Shown here in pieces: positions 38,519-47,391 of a DNA stretch of 64,000 bases. Location: NCBI GenBank assembly GCA_001839685.1, contig MLAK01000594.1, forward strand, positions 147,479 through 211,478, read 5' to 3'. Every line of letters starts with the position of its first letter. The stretch's first letter is position 1. Under the pieces are notes generated by a model, which saw nothing but the letters and a program-made list of their open reading frames with translations, did not search any database and was not told where the DNA came from. Source of the DNA: Tritrichomonas foetus (lineage: Eukaryota; Parabasalia; Tritrichomonadida; Tritrichomonadidae). Position numbers and translations under genes: made by a program.

Positions 38519-39667
38519 TTATTCACTTTTAAGAACATCCAACTCATCGCGCACACGAGCTAAAAGTTGGTCATGGTTTTCAAAATTACCAAGAATATCC
38601 GCACATTTTTGTTGTTTACAACTTTCTAAATACTCTATAAATTCACTAACTGGCATTATTTCTTCGGTCTCATTATTACTATTCTTATCTTTAAGAATTT
38701 TTCCATCATATGGCTCGAAATTTCCAACCATCGAATCAGGCACGAAAGATTGGAAATCAACGTGACTGTTTGGAGTCATGAGAGGTAGATTAGAAGAAGG
38801 AACACTTGTTCCATAAGTATCATTAACATTTTGTCCGGATGTCTGTAGATTATTCATAATTGGTGTTCCAAAAACAACATTAATATCATTAATTGGATCG
38901 TACTTCACATCACATTCCATATCATAATTCTGATTTTGCATTTCATAGTTTTGATTTCCACTTTCCTCATAATTTTGATTATCATTTGTTATCTCTGATC
39001 CAAACTTATAGTGAGGCGCTGTTCGAATGGGTGTTGGAATTAGAGGCTGCAGATCAAGACGATAATGGCATATTACAACAGATTGTCCAATTGGTGTAAC
39101 GATAGGACCGAATCTGATTTTGGCCGTTTCTTCTTCACAAAAAGACGTGATTTGGGCAGGGAACTTCTGAAAGCCAGAAACATTGGCAACAATTCGCCTT
39201 TTAGTAGTAGTCAACTGCTGAAGGACAATTGAAAGAGTTGTGGCTGGTAAGGCGTTAATCATGGAATATATGGATCTCAGAATTTGCGAGAAGCGCCGGT
39301 AGGTATGAAACTTCAGATCCTTCAAGTTCGTACTTAATGATGGAAGCGTTTCGGTCTGCTTGACTGGAATGTGAATGAGATACCATCTTTCGATAATTTC
39401 GGTAAAATCTTGATTGTCTGTTAAGCAAATGTCTATGCTGAACCATCCGTGGTAAAAAGAAGATTGTAGTTTCTGGCGAAGAGAGTTGGATCGAGGGATA
39501 TTGAGATTAAACCAAGACGAATTTTTATCTTCTTCGACAAAGTCAACTTGTTTGGGGCACCGAATTGAATAGATGGCCTCCATGGTTTTATAAAGAAATG
39601 TCAATGCAAGTCTGGCAAATTTCTGCTCCTCCTTCTTAAGTTGTACCGATTGAGCATTGAAATCCAT
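38519..39667 (-). CDS. ATG13: Autophagy protein Atg13 (HORMA domain)
   Basis: Regulatory subunit of the Atg1/ULK kinase complex that starts autophagosome formation. About 382 residues. Residues about 1-200 are the Atg13 HORMA domain: a first helix LALTFLYKTMEAIYSIR, the strand IIERWYLIHIP (the conserved LERW), TYRRFSQILRSIYSMINALPA (the Y+RL..L.RSLY...LPA helix) and IRFGPIVTPIGQSVVICHYR (the conserved F..I.TPIG.L.LSV.YR, near 184-203). The rest is N/Q-rich and disordered, ending in a predicted helix (about 330-382). The frame is open three codons upstream through a TTG; the ATG at 39667 is used. An inverted repeat lies in the 5' region. TORC1 normally controls Atg13, and Raptor is encoded in the same window. 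Confidence 0.8.
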   Translation of the reverse strand: MDFNAQSVQLKKEEQKFARLALTFLYKTMEAIYSIRCPKQVDFVEEDKNSSWFNLNIPRSNSLRQKLQSSFYHGWFSIDICLTDNQDFTEIIERWYLIHIPVKQTETLPSLSTNLKDLKFHTYRRFSQILRSIYSMINALPATTLSIVLQQLTTTKRRIVANVSGFQKFPAQITSFCEEETAKIRFGPIVTPIGQSVVICHYRLDLQPLIPTPIRTAPHYKFGSEITNDNQNYEESGNQNYEMQNQNYDMECDVKYDPINDINVVFGTPIMNNLQTSGQNVNDTYGTSVPSSNLPLMTPNSHVDFQSFVPDSMVGNFEPYDGKILKDKNSNNETEEIMPVSEFIEYLESCKQQKCADILGNFENHDQLLARVRDELDVLKSE

Positions 39668-39745
39668 TAAAATCAAACAAAGCTTTTTAAGATGATGATG
39701 AAAGTTTGATTCTCAAACAAATGAATTGATAACCGTAAGTGCGGA

Positions 39746-39797
39746 AGGTCAATTTTGACCTAAAGCAAAAAGTTAAAGATAATGTCAAAATTGACCT
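39746..39797. repeat. 14-bp perfect inverted repeat with 24-nt loop
   Basis: Arms AGGTCAATTTTGAC (39746-39759) and GTCAAAATTGACCT (39784-39797) are exact reverse complements. The loop holds the 8-mer at 39767-39774. It lies 80-130 bp upstream of the Atg13 ATG. Confidence 0.85.
39767..39774 (-). promoter_or_regulatory. AACTTTTT box upstream of Atg13
   Basis: Exact 8-mer 100 bp upstream of the ATG at 39667, inside the loop of the inverted repeat. Confidence 0.4.
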
Positions 39798-40161
39798 ATT
39801 TGACAGTTAGTATGAAATTTCTTCATACCTTCATGATGATCGTGTCAACGATAAATACTCACAATTTTTTATTTTTTGATGGTTTTCCTTTGTTCAATCA
39901 GATTCTGGAAAAACATGAAACTTAGAGATATCCCGATGAAGTTCTGAATTAACAAAAAAGATTGGCATTTATTGAAAAAGTATACAGATACAATTAAGGA
40001 ACATCTCATTTCGAAAAAATAGAAACAAGGGTCAGTTGGGAACACCATAATTCATATATACATATATAAACTTAATAATAATAGAGACGATACAAATTAA
40101 TCGAAAAGTAGAGGAGGAAAAAAAAATCCACAATAGAAAATTAATCCATTCAAACAAAGAT

Positions 40162-43100
40162 TTAGAAATACTGAGTATATTTTTCGATGTTTTGTAAGAA
40201 GAACATTGCTGGTTCACGATAATTTTCATCTTTCAATAAACTTGTGAAATATCCTTTCAAGTTTAATTCTTTAAACTTTTGGGCGCAAATCGGATATTTA
40301 CTCAGAAGGGAAATAATTGAAACAGCTGCGATTGAGTTATCAGATTGGGTTGTTAAAATCCGTTTGAGTTTTTCAGCAAATAATAAATATTCACCTGCAT
40401 AATCAATTTCACCAACAACACCAAGAATAACTAAAGCTGCTCTAATGGACATTTCGCTATCAATTTCAAGTGATAGGTTAATCATTTTTTCTAATGTTTT
40501 GGATGATTTCAAATCTTGAAAAAAGTCATAAGTGACGCCCATTTCTCGAATAATTATAGAAATTGATCGGAGAAGAACAGGATCCTTTTCATCACAAATA
40601 TGAGAAAACAAAATTATGATTTGTTTTTCATTAATGGTTTTGTAGAGCTCTGAAAAGGATAAAATCGAAATAAAAAGTATTAAAGTCTTTTCATATGTTG
40701 GAAGTGGTTCGGAAATCCAAGAATCATTTCGTAAAATAACCATTGCGCCTTCATGAACACGTGATATTTTTATTAAACAATAAGTTGCTTTCTCTTCAAT
40801 TTTTGCAAGTTTCAATAAAGGTTCAATCAAATTTTCATAAATTGGGATCTTATTTAAAGCTAGCAAAAAATCTAGCGCATAATTTGAAATTCTTGGTTCA
40901 TCTAAATGAAGTGAAATTGTATCAAAATCAATTTCGTTTATCATTTGTTCATTGTTAGGTTGATTGTTCTGTCGATTTTTTGTTGTGTTTTTCAGATCAT
41001 ATTTGGGACTATTTGTCATACTACCTTTTGGATTCGTGATATTATAGAATTTGCATAATGCAGAATAACTATCTTGAATAGTATGAATAAAAGATGATTG
41101 AATTCCTGATAAAAACACTAAAATACAATCAATCAATCTTTCTTGCCGAAAACTCTGAAAATTATCGCATAAATAATACAAGATAGAAATCAACATTCTT
41201 CCGCAACTTTTTTTAAGGAATATTGGAGATTCTTTAATCATTAAATCCAAAAGTGGCCATGGATTTTCTAAAACTGATACTTTAGTTGAAAAATGAGCAA
41301 GCAAGATTAATGACTTATGTGGGGAGATAGAAATTAATTGTTTCATTTGCTGTTCAAAATTATGTTGAAGCAATGATGGGACTGATTGGAACAAAGCAAG
41401 AACGACATCAAAACAAGAATCTGCTAAAAATTGAGAATTAAATGGAAGGCGATAAAGTAAATTCATTTCAACAAAAATATTTGCTGATGTTGAATCATAT
41501 AGCAAAGATGAAATTTGATTCAAAATAAATTTCATGATTTTGGGTTCTGTGTGTGAAGTGAAATGATTTGATAAAACATAAAAAAGAGACTGAGCCTGTT
41601 GCTGAGTTAATCCCATTAATGATACAACTTGAAACAAATCACTCTTAAAGTTTGGATTTTTAACATTATTTAATGATTGTAAAATAGATTCATTAAAATG
41701 AGCTCTACTTGGTGAAATATTAGAGGAATTTGATGGAGCTTTTTGAATATGAGAAATCTGTATAGAATTATTTTGTTGATTTAGCCGATTATTTTGATAA
41801 ATCTGGTTTTGTTGGTTATTGTATGGTCCACCAAAATTATGTTTTTGCATTCCTCTTAATTTTGGTGATGATTTTGCTCGATTTAAGCATTTACTAGGTG
41901 AATTGTCAAAACTATTGTCATTGCGATCGTTCATTTTGTTGTGATTTACATTTTGTGATTTATTAGTCGGTAAGATACTTGACATTTGATGTTTCATTGG
42001 AATATTTTTATTAGAAAGCGGCGAATTTTCATTTATTTGTTTTGGTGGAGGTGGAATTGAATAATAATCAAAATTATTGATTGTTGACGTCGAATCATCA
42101 GCCACACTGCTGCTTAAATTAAATTTTGGTGATAACTCTTTATTCAATTTTTGTTGATATTCTATTGGATTAGAATAATCTTCTGTAAAAGTTAAACTAT
42201 CAAAATTTGATTTTTTTCCAATTTGCAAATTTTTATGATTGAAGGTTTTGTTTAATGCGTGATTGAGACTTTGTGATGACATGTTCTGCGGCTTTGGAAT
42301 AGGTTTCCTTTTGTAATTGCTCGATTCATGTAAGAAAAGTTCGGTTGAATTTGAATCGTCTAAAGAAGGAAATTGTTTTTGATTTGGTCTTTTGGGAATG
42401 GCTGGTGGCAATTTCATTTTTTTCCTAATTTCTGTTTCATTTGGTTCAAAAAAACCAAACGAATCAGAGTCTTTTTGATTTTTTGGTTTTTCGTAACTTT
42501 TGGGGCCATCTTTATCAGAAAATCTCCGAATTTCTGATGATGGATCTAATGAATATTTTCTTTGTCTTAATTTGTTGGATTGATGATGAAGATTTTCACT
42601 GTTTTTGTTACTTTTATGATGGTTTTCATAAAATTCTTCTTCCATTTCATCATAGTCAATTTCATCATAGTTAATTTTTTGATTGATATGTTTGTTGTGA
42701 TAAGTTTTTCTTTTGGGAGTAGAGTCGTCACCAGAAGAATTTTTGTTATTTAAATCCATCAATGTTTTTCGTCTTTTTATTTTTTCGCTTTCAGGTAACT
42801 TTTTCAGTTGAATATTATGTGAAGAACGGTTTCTTGATACTTTTTTCAATTCTTGTGCATCAATTTCTTCAATTTCATCATCATTCAATTGGTCATAATC
42901 GCTTGAGTTTTGATTGTGGGAATGTTTTAGATTTTTGATGGGAGCAGTTTTATTCAATTTTTTAATATTTTTTGGCAAAGATTGATGCTTGTGGTGTTTA
43001 GGATAGGAATCAGATTCAACATCATCATAATCTTCTTCTTCATTTAATGTATCTATAATCTCTTTTTTTAATTTTCTTCTTTTAGGCATTTCAAAATGAT

Positions 43101-44496
43101 AACTATCATCACTTTCAGAATCAGTGGAAAAAACATAATCTTTTTTTCGAAATTCTTTTGAAGATTTTCTTTTTTCATTTTTAATGGAATTTTTTCTGGA
43201 TTTCTTTCGCTCTTCTTCCTCTTCCTCTTCATCATCGATATCATACTTAGATTTTGATGAACTTTTCTTGGAATTTTTTTTGTGATTTTTTTGATATTTT
43301 TCATCATTTTCAAATTCGTCATCACATGAATAGTAATCATCATCATAATGATGTTTCTTATCTTTCTTTTTATTCTCTCTTCTGGTTTCTTTTGATTCTT
43401 TTTTCTCTCCTTTTGCATTGTCTTTTTTCTCTTCTTTTTTATCAATATTTTTATCTATATATTTATTTTCTTTGGTATTTTCTTTTAATTCATCTTTATT
43501 ATGATTTTTATGTTCGACTTTGTGTTTTTCATTTTTTTGATCATTTTTTGTATCTTTTTCACTTTTTTTATGTTTCTTTTTCTTTAATTTCTCTTCAATA
43601 TAATCTATCAGCCAAGTTACTGCAGTAGGATCAGTTCCTTCAAATTGCACTTTTCCCGTAGCAAATAATTCATAAATTTCTGAAAATGTTGGACGGAATT
43701 TGGGATCTTTTTCCCAACAAGCGGAAATTAAATCAAAAAGCGGTTTCGGAGTGTCTGGTGGAATTTCTGGCCGTTCATTATCAATTGCAACCGCTTTTAT
43801 AACAGCTGCTGCATCTTTCCCTTCCCATGGAATGTTGTTTGTATGAAGTTCGTAAAGAAGCATCCCGTATGAATATACATCGACTTCTGGCCCATAACTT
43901 TCTCCAATTAATGTTTCAGGAGCCATCCAATGTGGTGTTCCCAATCTCATCGTCATTGTTTCTTCTTCGTTTATAAACCTTGCAATTCCGAAGTCACCCA
44001 GCCTCGGAAGCAAGCTTTTATCTAATAAAATATTTAATGATTTAAGATCACGGTGAATGATTCCCAGCTTATGAAGTGATGCCATAGCGTGGGCGATTCC
44101 CATTGCAATCAGGTTGCGATGGGTGGTTGTCAGTCGCTTCCTTCGCGATTCTGATCTCATGAATACAAAAAGTGAACCATTTTGAATATACTCCGATACT
44201 AAAATTAATGGCGGTGTTGGCGAAAATCCAATAAATTTTAGGAAAAATGGATGGTTCACACTCAGCATAGTTTTCACTTCACGCGCAAAATGCATAACTT
44301 GTTTTGGTTGTAAAGTCGTAAACAGTTGCTTAAAAGCTACTTCGTCGCCGGTTTTCTTATTTTTTGCGAGCCAAACTTCAGCGTAGCCACCTTTTCCGAT
44401 TTGCCTTATCATTCTATAGTCAGATGCCTTAATGATATATGAACTAAACTCTTCTCGTATTTCGTTCATTCCATCATTTCCTTTCTTCTCTGACAT
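40162..44496 (-). CDS. TKL-type protein kinase with long charged linker and C-terminal ARM/HEAT-like region
   Basis: 1444 residues. The N-terminal kinase domain (about 20-285) has the glycine loop GKGGYAEVW, lysine in VAFK, HRDLKSLN, DFGIAR and GTPHWMAPE, so it should be active. The sequence style is tyrosine-kinase-like (TKL), a family expanded in trichomonads. A linker of about 650 residues rich in K, D, E, N and S follows, with many Lys/Arg clusters and some SP/TP sites. From about 930 to the end the protein is a regular series of helices (SDLFQVVSLMGLTQQQAQSLFYVLSNHF... to AMFFLQNIEKYTQYF) of the armadillo/HEAT type. It may be a scaffolded signalling kinase; substrates are unknown. ATG at 44496. 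Confidence 0.75.
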   Translation of the reverse strand: MSEKKGNDGMNEIREEFSSYIIKASDYRMIRQIGKGGYAEVWLAKNKKTGDEVAFKQLFTTLQPKQVMHFAREVKTMLSVNHPFFLKFIGFSPTPPLILVSEYIQNGSLFVFMRSESRRKRLTTTHRNLIAMGIAHAMASLHKLGIIHRDLKSLNILLDKSLLPRLGDFGIARFINEEETMTMRLGTPHWMAPETLIGESYGPEVDVYSYGMLLYELHTNNIPWEGKDAAAVIKAVAIDNERPEIPPDTPKPLFDLISACWEKDPKFRPTFSEIYELFATGKVQFEGTDPTAVTWLIDYIEEKLKKKKHKKSEKDTKNDQKNEKHKVEHKNHNKDELKENTKENKYIDKNIDKKEEKKDNAKGEKKESKETRRENKKKDKKHHYDDDYYSCDDEFENDEKYQKNHKKNSKKSSSKSKYDIDDEEEEEEERKKSRKNSIKNEKRKSSKEFRKKDYVFSTDSESDDSYHFEMPKRRKLKKEIIDTLNEEEDYDDVESDSYPKHHKHQSLPKNIKKLNKTAPIKNLKHSHNQNSSDYDQLNDDEIEEIDAQELKKVSRNRSSHNIQLKKLPESEKIKRRKTLMDLNNKNSSGDDSTPKRKTYHNKHINQKINYDEIDYDEMEEEFYENHHKSNKNSENLHHQSNKLRQRKYSLDPSSEIRRFSDKDGPKSYEKPKNQKDSDSFGFFEPNETEIRKKMKLPPAIPKRPNQKQFPSLDDSNSTELFLHESSNYKRKPIPKPQNMSSQSLNHALNKTFNHKNLQIGKKSNFDSLTFTEDYSNPIEYQQKLNKELSPKFNLSSSVADDSTSTINNFDYYSIPPPPKQINENSPLSNKNIPMKHQMSSILPTNKSQNVNHNKMNDRNDNSFDNSPSKCLNRAKSSPKLRGMQKHNFGGPYNNQQNQIYQNNRLNQQNNSIQISHIQKAPSNSSNISPSRAHFNESILQSLNNVKNPNFKSDLFQVVSLMGLTQQQAQSLFYVLSNHFTSHTEPKIMKFILNQISSLLYDSTSANIFVEMNLLYRLPFNSQFLADSCFDVVLALFQSVPSLLQHNFEQQMKQLISISPHKSLILLAHFSTKVSVLENPWPLLDLMIKESPIFLKKSCGRMLISILYYLCDNFQSFRQERLIDCILVFLSGIQSSFIHTIQDSYSALCKFYNITNPKGSMTNSPKYDLKNTTKNRQNNQPNNEQMINEIDFDTISLHLDEPRISNYALDFLLALNKIPIYENLIEPLLKLAKIEEKATYCLIKISRVHEGAMVILRNDSWISEPLPTYEKTLILFISILSFSELYKTINEKQIIILFSHICDEKDPVLLRSISIIIREMGVTYDFFQDLKSSKTLEKMINLSLEIDSEMSIRAALVILGVVGEIDYAGEYLLFAEKLKRILTTQSDNSIAAVSIISLLSKYPICAQKFKELNLKGYFTSLLKDENYREPAMFFLQNIEKYTQYF

Positions 44497-45319
44497 TAAA
44501 GTGACTGTTTATTGAGTCAAAAAGCTGGACTTTTTGTGTAGATATTGAAATATTGAATACATAAAAATTTGCATTCTTTGAATTTATGTATTTTTTAAAC
44601 TTCGTTTTATTTTTCGGGATGAAGCCTCCATCAACTTCCGAATTTTCATTTACTAATGCAATTTTTTTTCTATTGTTGATTTGTAAATCATCAAAACTCG
44701 AATCAATGGTTTGAAATCATTCTAATGATTCATCTGATAAGAAGATTACAAAAATAATCAATGATTTTGAAATATTTCTCATGTGAATCTTTGAAATTGA
44801 ATGAGGTATTTAAGACGGTTCATTACTTTTGGAAGAAGCATTAGTGCTCATCAAAATGATGTGAAAATCTCTACCATTAAAATATACATTAGTATCTTTT
44901 TGTTTTCATGTGTGCCAAAAAATCGATTGTCATAATCATTATGACAGAATGATCTTAAGATGTTTTCATGATTTAATCGTTTGATACAAATGGATCTTTT
45001 TTTATCTAAAGAGAACTTGAAATGAATCAAACATCACTCTCTTTGTGAAATAGTTACCTGTTTAACAAAATTTATTCACGTTTTTTATTTATTAATTATT
45101 TTGCAAAATTTTATTTATTTTCTGGAAATAAGCCATGAAAAACTATTCTGTGTAGAATAAAGAATCTTGGAATCTTGGAAAGAAAGATAAATTTTTTGTG
45201 AAATATGAATATTATTTTCATGCTGTTCAGGATTTTCATGGAGTGCCAAAAGAAATCAAAATAAATAAAATTCTCAAAGATTATCTAATTTTAATGAATA
45301 CAAAATCATTACTTTCAAA
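44497..45319. other. Intergenic, palindrome but no gene
   Basis: 823 bp between the TKL kinase start and the FHIT-like stop. It holds a 19-bp palindrome TGTCATAATcATTATGACA (44928-44946). A GACGGTTCATTAC resembling an M3-initiator pair on the plus strand (near 44813) is followed by no open frame. No RNA gene was recognised. Confidence 0.45.
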
Positions 45320-45718
45320 TTATTTTTGGAAATAAGATCGATAAAGATTAGAATTCTCAATCCTTTTTTCGTCAGGAACACTCTGAGAACAAAAAACTTC
45401 ATCACTTGTATTGTTCTTGACAAAAACATGGGCATGAACATGAGGAACAGTTTGTCCAGCAAGTGGTCCATCTTGAATGGTAACAGAAATATACTTTTTA
45501 TGCAATATTTCTTTCATTACATCACCAACTTTTTGAATTGTGTTAGCTAAATCAATTTTTTCTTCTTTAGTCAAATCATGGAAATATTGAATTATTCTTT
45601 TTGGGCAAACAAGGATATGTCCTTCGAGAGCGGGACGAAGATTAGTAAATGCAAAAGAGAGCTCTGTTTCGTAAATGATATATTTGGAATCAATTTCAAA
45701 CTTAGAGAAATAAAGCAT
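45320..45718 (-). CDS. HIT-family hydrolase, FHIT-like
   Basis: 132 residues. Predicted dinucleoside-polyphosphate (Ap3A-type) hydrolase. It has the N-terminal FSKFEID...YIIYETELSFAFTNLRPALEGHILVCPKR segment typical of FHIT (the NxxPxxxGHxLVxPxR block) and the catalytic histidine triad HVHAHV (near residues 93-98, followed by FVK). The usual length is about 150. It shares a 109-bp divergent promoter region with the repeat protein gene on the other strand. ATG at 45718. Confidence 0.85.
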   Translation of the reverse strand: MLYFSKFEIDSKYIIYETELSFAFTNLRPALEGHILVCPKRIIQYFHDLTKEEKIDLANTIQKVGDVMKEILHKKYISVTIQDGPLAGQTVPHVHAHVFVKNNTSDEVFCSQSVPDEKRIENSNLYRSYFQK

Positions 45719-45827
45719 TTCTACTAAATGGTAAAGCCAAATATAAATTCAATAATTCAATATTTAATTTATTTTTTATGGTTAATGATTTATTAGTTAA
45801 CGAAAAATAATTGAATTACTCAGCATC

Positions 45828-47075
45828 ATGAGTTACAAATTACCAGCGAAATCTATCGATAGCCTAAAAACCAGAACAACAGATTCAAATTTTTCAGTTC
45901 GAATTAATTATTCATCAGATATTCCTTTTTTTGATATTTTCAGTCTCGCCTCAATCTACGGTTGGATTTCAAAAGTGGACCTTTCTCTATCGAATGGGAA
46001 AGTCAGTTGTCTTATTTTCACGTATTTTAATGAGCAAGATATGACAGATTCTCTTGAATTAGATGGATATCAGAAATCTTCTTGGAAAAGTCCACTTTCT
46101 GTCAAAAAATTCACATTGTCTAGTCAAAGAAATTTGGTTTTATCAACAATCATGAACGACGAGCTTGCTTCCAAATTAAATCCATTGGATTGCCACATTG
46201 TCAGAATTACTAATATAGAAGAGCCAAATAAGCACAGTGTCCAAAGCTGGAAAGATTACTTCATAGAAAAAAGTATAAGCGGCACTTTTGTTGCTTTTTC
46301 ATATGTGAAATCGGATTCAATTTTCCGAGACGAAAAATTTTCTGAAAAATCTGTTTTGACTGATACTTTTAATGGCAATTCTCATTCTAATTCAAATTCA
46401 AACTCTGGTTTTAATTCCAATTCGAATTCTAACTTTAATTCCAATTNGAATTCTAACTTTAATTCTAATTCGAATTCTAACTTTAATTCTAATTCAAATT
46501 CAAACTCTGGTTTTAATTCNAATTCGAATTCTAACTTTAATTCCAATTNGAATTCTAACTTTAATTCTAATTCGAATTCTAACTTTAATTCTAATTCAAA
46601 TTCAAACTCTGGTTTTAATTCTAATTCGAATTCTAACTTTAATTCCAATTCGAATTCTAACTTTAATTCCAATTCAAATTCCAATAATTCAGGGAAATAT
46701 GATATATTATTATTTGTTCAAAATGCACAAGAAAAAGCTCATTTCCTCCAAATGAAAAATTGCCAAATTGAAGGAAATGAAATAAAGATTGAGAATTTTC
46801 ATATTCCAAAAAATAAAAAATTAATTTGTTCTAAAAACATGATATATACAGAAACAAAAAATGAAGTTGTAAAAACTCTTGCAAAAGGAAAATATGAATG
46901 TGACATTTGGTTTGATCAATTTTGCTCGATTTTCGGGCCTACTTTAAAATCATCCCTTCCTGAAGTAACCAACAAAAATGATTTCGCACAACTTATGAGA
47001 AACATATATGAAAATATTCCTCCTTCAGCCAGGCCATGCTATATGCTTCCAAACCAACAATTTCCCTTTGTATGA
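45828..47075 (+). CDS. Protein with internal Asn/Ser tandem-repeat region, unknown function
   Basis: 415 residues. The N-terminal 170 residues look globular (beta strands and helices; a faint RRM-like look around residues 30-75), as do residues about 290-415. Between them, about residues 184-285 are (N)S repeats: an 8-residue NSNFNSNS unit arranged in a 34-residue higher-order repeat (102 bp apart, seen at 46401, 46503 and 46605). Three ambiguous bases (46447, 46520, 46550) fall in the array, so copy number may be collapsed. All three frames of the array are long and open because the repeat unit is a multiple of 6. No signal peptide or transmembrane segment. I cannot assign a function; RRM-like is only a suggestion. 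ATG at 45828. Confidence 0.5.
   Translation: MSYKLPAKSIDSLKTRTTDSNFSVRINYSSDIPFFDIFSLASIYGWISKVDLSLSNGKVSCLIFTYFNEQDMTDSLELDGYQKSSWKSPLSVKKFTLSSQRNLVLSTIMNDELASKLNPLDCHIVRITNIEEPNKHSVQSWKDYFIEKSISGTFVAFSYVKSDSIFRDEKFSEKSVLTDTFNGNSHSNSNSNSGFNSNSNSNFNSNXNSNFNSNSNSNFNSNSNSNSGFNXNSNSNFNSNXNSNFNSNSNSNFNSNSNSNSGFNSNSNSNFNSNSNSNFNSNSNSNNSGKYDILLFVQNAQEKAHFLQMKNCQIEGNEIKIENFHIPKNKKLICSKNMIYTETKNEVVKTLAKGKYECDIWFDQFCSIFGPTLKSSLPEVTNKNDFAQLMRNIYENIPPSARPCYMLPNQQFPFV
46401..46690. repeat. 24-bp and 102-bp nested coding repeat
   Basis: Units built on aattctaactttaattccaattcg lie within the 415-residue gene, with higher-order period 102 bp. Three Ns occur inside the array. Confidence 0.9.
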
Positions 47076-47391
47076 CTTTATCTCTCTAACTTGTTTTAAT
47101 TATTGACTAAGTGCGTAAAATGTGATTGATTTTTGTGCCATTTATTTGTTTTTATTTCGATTTTTGTTTTCTTTATTTTTTGTTGGTTAGGATTCATGAT
47201 GTAATTTGTACAACTTTCAAAGATTGGGATTGATTATTGGATATAAATCTTCATTAGTGTTATTTCAAAATACCAACTGAGATGGTATCAGTGAAAACGA
47301 TGATTACAATTTTATGAAAATGAAAACAAAAAAGATTTAAATATTGCTATTTGGAAGAATATTTTATTTATATAACATTAATAACAGAATA
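47076..47391. other. Convergent intergenic region, nothing recognised
   Basis: 316 bp between convergent genes. A short inverted repeat (ATACCA...TGGTAT, about 47269-47288) is the only feature seen. Confidence 0.4.

Larger units (their letters stand above)
39668..40161. other. Intergenic upstream of Atg13, with stem-loop and core elements
   Basis: It contains an M3-like TACGGTTA (minus strand, 39730-39737), the inverted repeat 39746-39797 and an AACTTTTT in its loop. The rest is featureless AT-rich DNA. Confidence 0.5.

Noticed and set aside
44928..44946. 19-bp palindrome TGTCATAATcATTATGACA
   Set aside because: Roughly a one-in-four chance event in this much intergenic DNA by my estimate; kept only as a note.
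46372..46755. Long open frames in the other frames and strand of the NSN repeat
   Set aside because: They are produced by the 24-bp repeat, whose unit is a multiple of 3, and have no globular flanks.
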